From: Neorhizobium sp. NCHU2750
GTDB taxonomy: Bacteria; Pseudomonadota; Alphaproteobacteria; Rhizobiales; Rhizobiaceae
Direction: 5' to 3'
Assembly (NCBI RefSeq): GCF_003597675.1
Contig: NZ_CP030827.1
Location: forward strand, 3,593,501 to 3,657,500
Length of the DNA stretch: 64,000 nt
The notes under the pieces are model-generated. The model saw only the letters and a list, made by a program, of their open reading frames with translations. It did not search any database and had not been told where the DNA came from. Position 1 is the stretch's first letter; each line of letters starts with the position of its first letter. Shown here piece by piece: positions 9,143 to 17,776 of the stretch. The translations under genes and the position numbers were made by a program.

Positions 9143-9703
9143 ATGCAGGTTGAGGACAGGGATTATTTTGCGCGCTTGACAAGGGCCGTAGCCGAAGAGC
9201 GCGATCAGGCTGCCTTTGGCGTGCTGTTCTATCACTTTGCGCCCCGCCTGAAATCCTGGCTCACCAGCCAGCGCATGCCTGTCGACGAGGCCGAGGAACT
9301 GGTCCAAGAGGTGATGACCGTCCTGTGGCACCGTGCCTCGCTCTACGATCCGAACAAATCCTCGCTTTCCACCTGGCTTTTTCGCATCGCACGAAACCGC
9401 CGCGTCGATGCTCAGCGGCGCGCCAGGGGCAAGGAAGCCTTCGGCGAACTGGAATGGATGATGATGGAGGCGCACACCAGCGACGCGCTGATCGAAGGTG
9501 AGGAACGTGACGCGCGGGTAAGGCTGGCACTCAGCCAGATCCCCGACGAGCAGATGAAACTGGTCCGCGCCGCTTTTTTTCTCGGCCAGACACACGCCGA
9601 GATCGCCGCAACCACTGGCCTGCCGCTCGGCACCGTCAAGTCCCGCATCCGGCTTGCCTTTCAGCATCTGCGCCGCAGCCTCGAGGACAACGGCTCCAAT
9701 TAG
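9143..9703 (+). CDS. ECF-type RNA polymerase sigma factor (sigma-70 family, RpoE-like)
   Basis: A 186-residue protein with sigma region 2 at about residues 30-95 (including 'LVQEVMTVLWHRASLYD' and 'STWLFRIARNRRVDAQRR') and region 4 at about 125-180 with the helix-turn-helix 'ATTGLPLGTVKSRIRLAFQH'. There is no region 3, as in ECF sigma factors. It resembles the RpoE group normally co-transcribed with a ChrR-type zinc anti-sigma factor; here the following gene is a YkvA-like protein on the other strand, so no anti-sigma partner is adjacent. What signal releases it cannot be told from this window. Confidence 0.92.
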   Translation: MQVEDRDYFARLTRAVAEERDQAAFGVLFYHFAPRLKSWLTSQRMPVDEAEELVQEVMTVLWHRASLYDPNKSSLSTWLFRIARNRRVDAQRRARGKEAFGELEWMMMEAHTSDALIEGEERDARVRLALSQIPDEQMKLVRAAFFLGQTHAEIAATTGLPLGTVKSRIRLAFQHLRRSLEDNGSN

Positions 9704-9727
9704 GGCACATCCTAAGACAAGCGATGA

Positions 9728-10126
9728 TCAGGCGGGCTTGGCAGCACCGCCAAGATCGGGCTCGTCGGCAAGTGCGCTGTCGGCGGCCTCATAGTGACGG
9801 TCCGCGATATGGCCCTGGATCATCCGCAGGGCCGCCGCGAGAACGGCGACATCGTCGGTAAAGCCGATCACCGCAAACATGTCTGGGATGACGTCGAAGG
9901 GGAGGACGAAATAGGCAAGTGCGGCAAGCAACACGCCGCGCACCCGCATTGGCGTCATCGGATCGACCGCGCAATAATAGGCGGCGATCAGATCGCGGCC
10001 CATCGGTATGTATTTGACGGCTTTCTTCAGCGTCGGCCAGAATCTGGCCCGCACCTGCTTTTCGCGACGCGTCTGCGTGTCCTCGTCGCCGGGCAACAGG
10101 ATCTCACCGATCTTCACATCGTCCAT
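9728..10126 (-). CDS. YkvA/DUF1232 family small membrane protein
   Basis: A 132-residue protein from the ATG at 10126 (MDDVKIGEIL). The core 'AAYYCAVDPMTPMRVRGVLL' followed by 'AYFVLPFDVIPD' matches the DUF1232 signature of short membrane-associated proteins of unknown function. The more upstream start at 10171 adds 15 residues unlike the family. It is convergent with the sigma gene and lies 50 bases downstream of the pterin dehydratase gene in the same direction. Function unknown. Confidence 0.82.
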   Translation of the reverse strand: MDDVKIGEILLPGDEDTQTRREKQVRARFWPTLKKAVKYIPMGRDLIAAYYCAVDPMTPMRVRGVLLAALAYFVLPFDVIPDMFAVIGFTDDVAVLAAALRMIQGHIADRHYEAADSALADEPDLGGAAKPA

Positions 10127-10177
10127 TCGGCACTCCGTCGTGTTAACCGGCCCAATATGGCGACGAAGCAAGGCATT

Positions 10178-10480
10178 TCAAAGATGGCGCAGCCACGCCT
10201 CGTCCATGATCGCGGCAAGCTTGAAATCCCGATCGGTCAGCTGCTTCTTGGCATGGGTGGTCAGTTTCACATCCACGCGAGAATAGCTGTTGCTCCAGTC
10301 GGGATGATGATCGAGCCGCTCTGCCGCCATGGCGCATTCCGTCATGAAGCCGAAAGCACGGGCGAAGGAGGGAAATTTGAAAGATTTGCGGATGGCAGCG
10401 CCATCGGCCGAAAGCTCCCAGCCATCAAGGTCAGCCAAGGCCTTGGCCGCCGTCTCGGCGTCGAACAACTCATAGGGCAT
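10178..10480 (-). CDS. phhB: 4a-hydroxytetrahydrobiopterin dehydratase (pterin-4a-carbinolamine dehydratase)
   Basis: A 100-residue protein, the full size for the family. It dehydrates the 4a-hydroxypterin formed by aromatic amino acid hydroxylases. The active-site motif is complete: 'DHHPDWSNSYSRVDVKLTTH' at residues 57-76, with the catalytic histidines 58, 59 and 76. No phenylalanine hydroxylase lies nearby, so its role may be general pterin or molybdopterin recycling. It sits 13 bases after thpR in the same direction, probably the same transcript. Confidence 0.93.
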   Translation of the reverse strand: MPYELFDAETAAKALADLDGWELSADGAAIRKSFKFPSFARAFGFMTECAMAAERLDHHPDWSNSYSRVDVKLTTHAKKQLTDRDFKLAAIMDEAWLRHL

Positions 10481-10493
10481 TGGACTGGCTTCT

Positions 10494-11084
10494 TCAGAAA
10501 TAGGTTCTTGCCGTTTCCAGATCGCCGTATTCGTATCCGCCGCTTTCTTCCCTCAGAGAGAATATCTCTTCTGTGACATACGGCCCGCCTCCGACGGATT
10601 CCTTCGACGACATAAGCACGAAGCGCGACACGGTGAAAGGTGCGGTATGGAAATTGCCGCGCCCGGAAAGATAGTGAACCACATCGTCAAGGCGGCAATT
10701 CTTCAGCCGCGCCAGCGTCACATGCGGCATGAACTTGCGCGGATCCGGCGGCAGGCCGATCCGCTGCTGGCATATCCGCTCGATCTCGCCCTGAAGCGCC
10801 AGAAGCTCGGGCGATACCGACACGCCAGCCCAGACCGAATGCGGCTTCTTCGACCCGAAGGATCCGATGCCTGTCAGCTGCGCCTGGAATTCCGGACGGT
10901 CGATCCGGTCCAGCCGGTCGACGATCTCGTCGGCCGTGCGGTTGTCGACGTCACCGATGAAGCGGAGCGTGATGTGGTAATTCTCGACGTCGATCCAGCG
11001 CGCGCCCGGTATTCCGCCCCTCAGGAGCGACAGGGACATGGCAACATTGCGCGGAACTTCGAGGGCGGTGAAAAGTCTCGGCAT
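10494..11084 (-). CDS. thpR: RNA 2',3'-cyclic phosphodiesterase (2H phosphoesterase)
   Basis: A 196-residue member of the 2H phosphoesterase (LigT) superfamily. The two catalytic HxTx motifs are both present: HITL at residues 37-40 and HVTL at 121-124. These enzymes open 2',3'-cyclic phosphates on RNA ends. The N-terminus 'MPRLFTALEVP' is characteristic. It is transcribed with the pterin dehydratase gene 13 bases downstream. Confidence 0.92.
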   Translation of the reverse strand: MPRLFTALEVPRNVAMSLSLLRGGIPGARWIDVENYHITLRFIGDVDNRTADEIVDRLDRIDRPEFQAQLTGIGSFGSKKPHSVWAGVSVSPELLALQGEIERICQQRIGLPPDPRKFMPHVTLARLKNCRLDDVVHYLSGRGNFHTAPFTVSRFVLMSSKESVGGGPYVTEEIFSLREESGGYEYGDLETARTYF

Positions 11085-11152
11085 AAGCGAACCTCCTCGA
11101 ATCTCTTGCGAATATCAACAGCGGACCACGCATTGCCGTTCCGCGCAAGTTG

Positions 11153-11803
11153 TTATTTTGCAGCAGAACGGATCTCCCCGAGAAATGTCTCAACCACGGC
11201 GAGGGAATGTTGCACCATGACGGCCACCCCTTTGGCGTTCGGATGCATGCCGTCTTCTAGCTGCATGCCCTTCACGGTCACCACGCCATCCAGAAAGAAA
11301 GGATAGAGCGGCACGCCGTATTTCTCGGCGAGGTTCTTGTAGATGGGGTTGAATTTCTCGGCATAGTCTCCGCCCATGTTGGGCGGCGCGAGTATGCCGA
11401 CAAGCAGGACAGGAATGCCGCGCGCCTTCAGCCGGGCGAGCATCGCATCGAGGTTCTTCTCCGACTGTTCCGGCGCAATGCCGCGCAGCGCGTCATTGGC
11501 GCCGAGTTCGAGGATAACCCCATCCGTACCGTCCGGCACCGACCAGTCGATGCGCGACAGGCCACCCGATGTCGTATCGCCGGAAACGCCAGCATTGGTA
11601 ATCGCGACATTCTCCCCCTTGGCCTTCAAGGCTGCCTCGAGCTGGGCGGTGTAGGATTCCGTCGGCGCCAGCTGGTAGCCGGCCATCAGGCTGTCGCCGA
11701 AGCCAACCAGATTGAGCGCCTTTTCCTGGGCTTTTGCCGGAATGGCAATGCCCGCAAGAGAGAGCATGACGATGAATTGAAGGAGGCTTGCTTTAAAACT
11801 CAC
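11153..11803 (-). CDS. TesA-like periplasmic arylesterase / lysophospholipase (SGNH hydrolase)
   Basis: A secreted SGNH-fold hydrolase of 216 residues. I chose the GTG at 11803 because AGGAG sits seven bases ahead of it; a GTG at 11830 would add nine residues (mostly basic). A hydrophobic signal peptide ends near 'PAKA|QEK'. Block I 'GFGDSLMAGY' carries the nucleophilic serine, block III is 'GANDALRG', and 'DGMHPNAKG' holds the Asp/His pair. It is divergent from the ABC genes that start at 11881. The same three genes (tesA with ybbA and ybbP) are neighbours in E. coli, which supports the call. Confidence 0.9.
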   Translation of the reverse strand: MSFKASLLQFIVMLSLAGIAIPAKAQEKALNLVGFGDSLMAGYQLAPTESYTAQLEAALKAKGENVAITNAGVSGDTTSGGLSRIDWSVPDGTDGVILELGANDALRGIAPEQSEKNLDAMLARLKARGIPVLLVGILAPPNMGGDYAEKFNPIYKNLAEKYGVPLYPFFLDGVVTVKGMQLEDGMHPNAKGVAVMVQHSLAVVETFLGEIRSAAK

Positions 11804-11880
11804 CCTGCGTCTCCTAGATTTCCTGGGCACGACCGCGCTGCAGCAAGGCCGCGCGCAACATGGATATAGGGTTATTCGTT

Positions 11881-12591
11881 TTGACTGAAACCATTATCAC
11901 GCTCAAAAATGCCGATCTGACCCTCGGAAACGCAGCCGCTTCCGTCCATGTGCTCAAGGGCATAGACCTGTCCATCAACAAGGGAGAGGCCGTAGGTATC
12001 ATCGGTCCGTCCGGCTCCGGCAAGTCCACGCTGCTGATGGTGCTTGCCGGGCTCGAAAGGCTCGACAGCGGCGAGATCGTCATCGATGGCGCCCCGCTCC
12101 ACACATTTTCCGAGGATGTGCTGGCTGAATTCCGCGGCCGCAATATCGGCATCGTCTTCCAGTCCTTCCACCTCATCGCCAACATGACGGCGCTCGAAAA
12201 CGTCGCCGTTCCGCTGGAACTGGCAGGCAATAGAAACGCCTTCGACATCGCCCGGCGAGAACTGACGGCTGTTGGCCTCGGCGAGCGTCTCAATCACTAT
12301 CCGGGCCAGCTCTCCGGCGGCGAGCAGCAGCGTGTCGCAATCGCCCGCGCACTCGCCCCCTCTCCCGCTCTTTTGATTGCCGACGAACCGACCGGCAATC
12401 TCGACACCGAGACCGGCCGCCAGATCGCCGACCTGCTTTTCGCCAAGCAGGCCGAGCGTGGCATGACCCTGCTTCTCGTCACCCACGACAATTCACTGGC
12501 TGCCCGCTGCTCGCGCCAAATCCGTGTCCGCTCCGGCCAGATCGTCGAGGACAGTGCCGCCCGCACCCCTGGCCAGGCAGTATCCGCATGA
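11881..12591 (+). CDS. ABC transporter ATP-binding protein, YbbA/LolD type
   Basis: A 236-residue ATPase counted from a TTG at 11881 (TETIITLKNADLTL); an ATG at 11860 would add seven residues, and either start is possible. Walker A 'GPSGSGKST' is at residues 42-50, the signature is 'LSGGEQQR' and Walker B 'LLIADEPTGNLD', the last typical of the MacB/LolD group. Its stop overlaps the start of the permease gene (ATGA). By analogy with YbbA it powers a mechanotransmission-type ABC complex rather than classic transport, possibly delivering substrate to the neighbouring TesA-like esterase; that link is inference. Confidence 0.9.
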   Translation: MTETIITLKNADLTLGNAAASVHVLKGIDLSINKGEAVGIIGPSGSGKSTLLMVLAGLERLDSGEIVIDGAPLHTFSEDVLAEFRGRNIGIVFQSFHLIANMTALENVAVPLELAGNRNAFDIARRELTAVGLGERLNHYPGQLSGGEQQRVAIARALAPSPALLIADEPTGNLDTETGRQIADLLFAKQAERGMTLLLVTHDNSLAARCSRQIRVRSGQIVEDSAARTPGQAVSA

Positions 12592-15131
12592 ACGGCGCCG
12601 CGGCCCGCCTGTCGATCGCCTTCCGCCTGGCCCTGCGTGAAATGCGCGGCGGGCTTTCCGGCTTCTACATCTTCCTCGCCTGTATAGCGCTTGGCACCGG
12701 CGCGATCGCGACCGTCAAATCGGTGGCAAACGCCATTACCGGTGCGATTGCCAATCAGGGCCAGTCGCTGCTGGCCGGCGATATCCGCTTCGAACTGAGA
12801 AACCGTGAGGCCAACGACAAGGAGCGCGCCTTCCTCGATAGCCTGGGCAAGGTCAGCGTCTCGACTGGCCTCCGCTCGATGGCGAGAAAGCCCGACGGCT
12901 CCGGCCAGGCGCTTGTCGAGGTCAAGGGCGTCGACGACCTCTATCCGCTCTATGGCACCGTTGCGACCACCCCGTCCGAGCCGCTCGAAAAGCTACTGGC
13001 GAAGGATGGCGATGCCTATGGCGCGTTGGCGGCTCCATTGCTTCTCGACCGGCTGGGGCTGGCCGTCGGCGACGAGATCCTGCTCGGCAACACCCGGCTT
13101 GTCCTGCGCGGCACGGTTGACACCGAACCGGACGCATTGTCGGACGGCTTCGGCTTCGCCCCGCGGCTGATGGTCAGCCGGGATGCCCTGCAGGCGTCCG
13201 GCCTGGTCACCATCGGTAGTCTGGTCGAACATGCCTACAAGGTGAAGCTCTCGAACCCGGCAACCCGAACAGCGCTTGCCGCACGCGCCAACAAGGAATT
13301 TCCCGATGCGGGCTGGTCCGTCCGCACCAGTGACCGCGCTGCCCCCTCGCTTTCCGAAAATGTCGAGCGCTTCTCGCAGTTCCTCACCCTTGTCGGCCTG
13401 ACGGCGCTTATCGTCGGTGGCGTCGGCATTGCCAATGCCGTGCGCGCCTTCCTCGATGCCAAGCGCACCACCATTGCCACATTTAAATGCCTGGGCGCCC
13501 CCGCCTCGGTCGTCACTCTGATCTATCTCATCCAGATCATGCTGCTGGCGGCGATCGGCATCGTCATCGGCCTTGTTATCGGCGCGATCTCTCCCTTCAT
13601 AGCCTTCCACTATCTGCAGGGCGTTCTTCCGGTCCCCGCGGGTGGCGCGCTCTATCCGTCAGCACTCGCCGTTGCCGCCGCCTTCGGCATCGTCGTCACC
13701 TTCGCCTTCGCCATATTGCCGCTTGGCCATGCGCGCGAAGTGCCGGCAACTGCCCTTTTCCGCGAACAGGGTTTCGAGGCCCGGCGCCTGCCCTCCTGGC
13801 CCTATCTGCTTGCGGCCGGTGTGGCACTTGCAGTCCTCGCAGCCCTGGCCATCGTCTGGGCCGAAGACCGTTTCGTCGCCTCGGTCTTCCTCGTTTCGGT
13901 GGCCGGAGCATTCCTGCTGTTGCGCGTGGTGGCAGCCGGCATTGCAGCGCTCGCCCGCAGAAGCCCGCGGGTAAACTCCCCCGCACTCAGGCTTGCGATC
14001 GGCAATATCCATCGACCCGGCGCGCTGACACCTTCCGTCGTCCTGTCGCTCGGCCTCGGCCTCGCCCTTTTGGTGACGCTGGCGCTCATCGACGGCAATA
14101 TGCGCAGCCAACTCACCGGCCGCATTGCCGAACAGGCCCCGAACTTCTTCTTCGTCGATATCCAGGGCTCCGAGCGGCAGGGCTTTGTCGATCTGTTGAA
14201 GAAACAGGTGCCCGATGGCAGCATCACCGAGGTGCCGATGCTGCGCGGCCGCATCACCCGCTTCAACGACAAGGACGTCAGCCAGATGACCGTGCCGCCC
14301 GCCGGTCGATGGGTGCTTCGCGGCGATCGCGGCATAACCTATGACGACAATCTGCCGAAGAATTCATCGCTCACCGAGGGCCAATGGTGGCCGGCCGACT
14401 ATTCCGGCGAGCCGCTCGTATCCTTCTCCGCACAGGAAGCCGGCGAACTCGGCCTGAAACTCGGCGACACCGTTACCGTCAACGTGCTCGGCCGCAACAT
14501 CACGGCAAAGATCGCCAATTTCCGCAATGTCGAATGGCGCAATCTGTCGATCAACTTCGTCATGGTCTTTTCGCCCAACACCTTCCGCGGCGCCCCGCAT
14601 GCGTGGCTCGCGACGCTGACGGAACCGTCGGCGACCGCCGCCCAGGAAGCCGCGATCCTGAAATCCGTCACCGACGCCTATCCGACGATCACCAGCGTCA
14701 GGGTCAAGGACGCGATCGATATGATCGACCAGTTGCTCGGCCAGCTGGCAACCGCCATCCGCGCCGCCGCAGCCGTGGCCCTCATCGCATCGGTTCTGGT
14801 TCTCGCCGGTGCGCTTGCCGCCGGCAACCGTGCCAGGACCCATGACGCCGTGGTGCTGAAGACGCTCGGCGGCACGCGGACCATGCTGATGCGGGCCTTC
14901 GGCTACGAATATTTGATCCTCGGCGGTGCGACAGCCGTCTTTGCCCTGCTGGCGGGCAGCATTTCCGCCTGGTTCGTCGTCACCCGCATCATGCACATGC
15001 CCTCGGCTTTCCTGCCCGATGTGGCCGTGATCACCCTTGTTCTATCGCTCGTTTTGACCGTCGGCATCGGCCTGATCGGCACCTGGCGGGTGCTGGGACA
15101 GAAAGCGGCACCAGTCCTGCGGGAACTCTGA
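12588..15131 (+). CDS. FtsX-family ABC transporter permease, YbbP type
   Basis: An 847-residue membrane protein with one N-terminal helix, a large periplasmic region, and two FtsX cores: membrane helices at about residues 255-400 and again near 715-840, with a cluster of helices around 400-450 between them. 'AFLDAKRTTIATFKCLGAP' and 'ARTHDAVVLKTLGGTRTML' are the coupling-helix sequences that touch the ATPase. The start codon overlaps the ATPase stop by four bases, so the two are a unit. Size and organisation match YbbP. Substrate not established; lipid or lipoprotein handling at the inner membrane is the usual guess. Confidence 0.88.
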   Translation: MNGAAARLSIAFRLALREMRGGLSGFYIFLACIALGTGAIATVKSVANAITGAIANQGQSLLAGDIRFELRNREANDKERAFLDSLGKVSVSTGLRSMARKPDGSGQALVEVKGVDDLYPLYGTVATTPSEPLEKLLAKDGDAYGALAAPLLLDRLGLAVGDEILLGNTRLVLRGTVDTEPDALSDGFGFAPRLMVSRDALQASGLVTIGSLVEHAYKVKLSNPATRTALAARANKEFPDAGWSVRTSDRAAPSLSENVERFSQFLTLVGLTALIVGGVGIANAVRAFLDAKRTTIATFKCLGAPASVVTLIYLIQIMLLAAIGIVIGLVIGAISPFIAFHYLQGVLPVPAGGALYPSALAVAAAFGIVVTFAFAILPLGHAREVPATALFREQGFEARRLPSWPYLLAAGVALAVLAALAIVWAEDRFVASVFLVSVAGAFLLLRVVAAGIAALARRSPRVNSPALRLAIGNIHRPGALTPSVVLSLGLGLALLVTLALIDGNMRSQLTGRIAEQAPNFFFVDIQGSERQGFVDLLKKQVPDGSITEVPMLRGRITRFNDKDVSQMTVPPAGRWVLRGDRGITYDDNLPKNSSLTEGQWWPADYSGEPLVSFSAQEAGELGLKLGDTVTVNVLGRNITAKIANFRNVEWRNLSINFVMVFSPNTFRGAPHAWLATLTEPSATAAQEAAILKSVTDAYPTITSVRVKDAIDMIDQLLGQLATAIRAAAAVALIASVLVLAGALAAGNRARTHDAVVLKTLGGTRTMLMRAFGYEYLILGGATAVFALLAGSISAWFVVTRIMHMPSAFLPDVAVITLVLSLVLTVGIGLIGTWRVLGQKAAPVLREL

Positions 15132-15285
15132 TAAATCATTGGTTGTATTATTGTCGTATTATCGATCAAATTCTCGTCATAAAGTCCCATAGGTTGCCGG
15201 ATGACGCCCGTTCACGATGTTTTTCATACGACTCACCCCTTGTATGTAAGGCGATCTCGCATCATATTCTTTGGCAGGCTTGCTG

Positions 15286-15348
15286 AAGCTCCGCAGCGGC
15301 GCCCGGGTCTGAAAAGGGGGCCCGACACCGTGAGTAATTCCGGAGCTT
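15286..15348 (+). ncRNA. ybhL leader RNA (structured 5' UTR of the ybhL-like gene)
   Basis: A 63-base element ends 12 bases before the ATG at 15361. Its outer stem is eight perfect pairs (AAGCTCCG at 15286-15293 with CGGAGCTT at 15341-15348). Inside it a second stem pairs CGGGTC with GGCCCG around a G-rich loop. The Shine-Dalgarno GAGG begins only about four bases after the outer stem. A conserved ybhL leader motif is known upstream of ybhL genes in alphaproteobacteria; position and downstream gene fit, but I could not align it to the published model. Confidence 0.7.
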
Positions 15349-15360
15349 AAAGAGGAAACA

Positions 15361-16098
15361 ATGGCTGACTTCAACAACTACCAGAACCGAATGGCGCAGT
15401 CCCGCGCACAGTCGGGTGCGATGATCGATCAGGGCCTTCGCGCCTATATGCTGAAGGTCTACAACCTGATGGCGCTCGGTCTGGCAATCACCGGTCTGGC
15501 AGCTTACGGCACCTATGCTTTCGCGGTTTCCAACCCGGCTGTTGCACAAGCGCTTTATGGCGGCCCGCTCAAGTGGGTGATCATGCTCGCCCCCGTCGCG
15601 CTGGTCTTCTTCCTGAGCTTCCGCATCAATTCGATGAGCGTATCTGCAGCGCAGATGACCTTCTGGGTCTATGCCGCTTTGATGGGCCTGTCGCTGTCGT
15701 CGATCTTCCTGGTCTTCACCGGCCAGAGCATCGTACAGACGTTCTTCGTCACCGCAGCTTCGTTCGGCGCGCTGTCGCTTTACGGCTATACGACGAAGAA
15801 GAGCCTGTCGGGCTTCGGATCGTTCCTGATCATGGGCCTGTTCGGCCTGATCATCGCCTCGATCGTCAACATCTTCCTGCAGTCTTCTGCAATGGGCTTC
15901 GCCATCTCCGTGATCGGCGTGCTGATCTTCGCAGGCCTCACCGCCTACGACACCCAGAAGATCAAGGAAATGTACTGGGAAGGCAACGACTCCACCGCGA
16001 CCGGCCGCATGGCCATCATGGGTGCGCTGACCCTCTACCTCGACTTCATCAACCTCTTCACCTTCCTGCTGCAGTTCCTCGGCAACCGCAACAACTAA
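15361..16098 (+). CDS. ybhL: Bax inhibitor-1/YccA family inner membrane protein
   Basis: A 245-residue protein with about seven membrane helices covering residues 35-240 and a polar N-terminal tail. It matches the BI-1/YccA (UPF0005) family, with 'GLTAYDTQKIKEMYW' near residue 195 as the typical last-loop signature carrying the acidic residue linked to calcium leak in related proteins. YccA-type members bind and modulate the FtsH protease. It is monocistronic: a structured leader lies upstream and a terminator follows. Confidence 0.92.
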   Translation: MADFNNYQNRMAQSRAQSGAMIDQGLRAYMLKVYNLMALGLAITGLAAYGTYAFAVSNPAVAQALYGGPLKWVIMLAPVALVFFLSFRINSMSVSAAQMTFWVYAALMGLSLSSIFLVFTGQSIVQTFFVTAASFGALSLYGYTTKKSLSGFGSFLIMGLFGLIIASIVNIFLQSSAMGFAISVIGVLIFAGLTAYDTQKIKEMYWEGNDSTATGRMAIMGALTLYLDFINLFTFLLQFLGNRNN

Positions 16099-16120
16099 AG
16101 CGAAGTGTGATCATTACGGA

Positions 16121-16147
16121 AAAGGCGGCTCTCGGGCCGCCTTTTTT
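16121..16147 (+). terminator. Rho-independent terminator of the ybhL-like gene
   Basis: An 8-pair stem (AAGGCGGC / GCCGCCTT, short loop) followed by six T residues, 23 bases after the stop codon. Confidence 0.9.
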
Positions 16148-16323
16148 GTTGCCCACTCATCGGCACCGGCTTGTGACGCTCTGCGTTCCAATAGACGCAT
16201 AGGCAGGCGCTCCATCTCTGTGAATTTGCGCCACAGGCTTTCCGAAAAGCGATTGCGATTTGCGGGCCCATGCTGTAGCCTCTGGCGAAATCACGCACGT
16301 TCACGATTGCACCAGTTGCCGAC

Positions 16324-16881
16324 ATGACATTTTCTATCCGTAACGCTACAAGCGCCGACCTTCCGGCAATCACCGAGATCTATCGCGACAGCGTGCTGAA
16401 CGGCACCGCAAGCTACGAGATCACCCCGCCGGACCTCGACGAGATGACCGGCCGGCATGCGGGTATTGTCGACAAGGGTTATCCCTATATCACAGCCGAG
16501 GGCGCGGACGGCACGCTGCTGGGCTATGCCTATGCATCGGCATTCCGCACCCGCCCTGCCTATCGCTGGCTGGTGGAGGATTCGATCTATCTTGCCCCCG
16601 CCGCCCGCGGACAGGGGATCGGCAAGGCACTCCTGAAGGAACTGCTTTTCCGCTGCGAGGCGCTCGGTTTTCGCCAGATGGTCGCCGTCATCGGCGGCGC
16701 AAGCCCGGCATCGGTTGCCGTCCACGCGAGCCTCGGCTTCGAACTGACCGGCACATTGAAGGGCACCGGCTTCAAGCACGGCAAATGGCTGGATACCGTG
16801 CTGATGCAGATCGCGCTTGGCGAGGGCAAGGAGACGGACCCGGATCTGGCGGCTTATCCGGGGAACCTGTTTGTCGGCTGA
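16324..16881 (+). CDS. GNAT family N-acetyltransferase, Pat-like
   Basis: A 185-residue acetyltransferase. The acetyl-CoA site is 'YLAPAARGQGIGKALL' (about residues 89-104, containing the R/QxxGxG/A loop), preceded by 'YASAFRTRPAYRWLVEDSIY', a segment shared with the phosphinothricin/methionine sulfoximine acetyltransferase group. 'ASVAVHASLGFELTGTLKGTGFKHG' completes the fold. It would acetylate an amino group of a small molecule such as methionine sulfone or a glutamine synthetase inhibitor; the true substrate is open. Confidence 0.88.
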   Translation: MTFSIRNATSADLPAITEIYRDSVLNGTASYEITPPDLDEMTGRHAGIVDKGYPYITAEGADGTLLGYAYASAFRTRPAYRWLVEDSIYLAPAARGQGIGKALLKELLFRCEALGFRQMVAVIGGASPASVAVHASLGFELTGTLKGTGFKHGKWLDTVLMQIALGEGKETDPDLAAYPGNLFVG

Positions 16882-16948
16882 CGCACGCCGCGCGCGGCAC
16901 CGGTATGAAGGCCCGCATCCCGCCTGACGGCAAGATGAGGTCGGCCCT

Positions 16949-17338
16949 TCAGTCCACCAGCTTCAACGCCTTGTCGAACACCTTAAGTACCTGCTGCAGC
17001 TCATGGCCACGCTTGAGGATCAGCCCGTTCGTATTGATCACGGCATAGGCGCCCTGCTTGGCGGCAAGCTTCGGGTTCTTTTCGATGCGGAAAAGCGGCA
17101 TTTCTCCGGATCGCTTGAAGATGGAAAACACCGCGCGATCCTTCAGGTGATCGATCGCATAATCCTTCCACTCTCCCTCGCCGACCATGCGGCCATAGAT
17201 CCAGAGGATGGCGTCGAGTTCTCGTCGGTGAAAGGTCACGGGGATGGGATCGCGGCTTTGTCGATATTCGCTGAGGCTGACGACGACGGTGGGATCCTGC
17301 GGCTTAGCGCCTGCTGGCAAATCGGGCTGATCAGCCAT
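16949..17338 (-). CDS. DUF2794 family protein
   Basis: A 129-residue protein from the ATG at 17338 (MADQPDLPAG). The frame stays open far upstream, but that part is low-complexity sequence rich in Trp/Arg and unlike the family. The core 'PVTFHRRELDAILWIYGRMVGEGEWKDYAIDHL' (about residues 33-65) and 'GEMPLFRIEKNPKLAAKQGAYAVIN' match the alphaproteobacterial DUF2794 family of unknown function. It appears soluble, with no cysteine pairs or signal peptide. Confidence 0.82.
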   Translation of the reverse strand: MADQPDLPAGAKPQDPTVVVSLSEYRQSRDPIPVTFHRRELDAILWIYGRMVGEGEWKDYAIDHLKDRAVFSIFKRSGEMPLFRIEKNPKLAAKQGAYAVINTNGLILKRGHELQQVLKVFDKALKLVD

Positions 17339-17776
17339 CAAAGCTCCAATCGTTATATATCTTTGCCATGACAGTGTGCCCCAGCCGCACAAAAATGCAA
17401 GCCCGCTTGGGCATCGGCGCTCTCCGCTGCTGTGACCATGGCGATTTTTTCCTCTGCCCAAATTCGGACAAAACAGCGCCCAAATCGGCAGCCATTGTGC
17501 AGATGTTGGTTGGCGCGATTTAGCGCCATTGGCCCGGTTCGGTGCATTGACCCTTACCCCCAGCCCCCCAATGTTTCCGGGCCGGGCCATCCACCAACGA
17601 TTTCCCGAAAATCCAGAATGCCAGCGCAATGCGCACCATCGCCGCCACAAGCAGTCAGCTTGTGCGCGATCGTTGGGCATCCGTGATTGTCCAGACGATC
17701 CTGCCTTATTTGGCGAAAGCGGTCACCGCCTCGGAGCAGGCATGCTCATGAATAGGGAGTTCAGTGTAAGGACGCA
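17339..17776. other. Gene-poor stretch between DUF2794 and DUF1223 genes
   Basis: About 440 bases without a gene I can support. On the minus strand there is a 39-codon frame from an ATG near 17639 to a TAA at 17520 with a hydrophobic start (MVRIALAFWIFGKSL) and a Gly/Lys-rich end; no ribosome binding site or family supports it. Promoters for the DUF2794 gene must lie at the left end. No terminator, repeat or structured RNA recognised. Confidence 0.35.
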
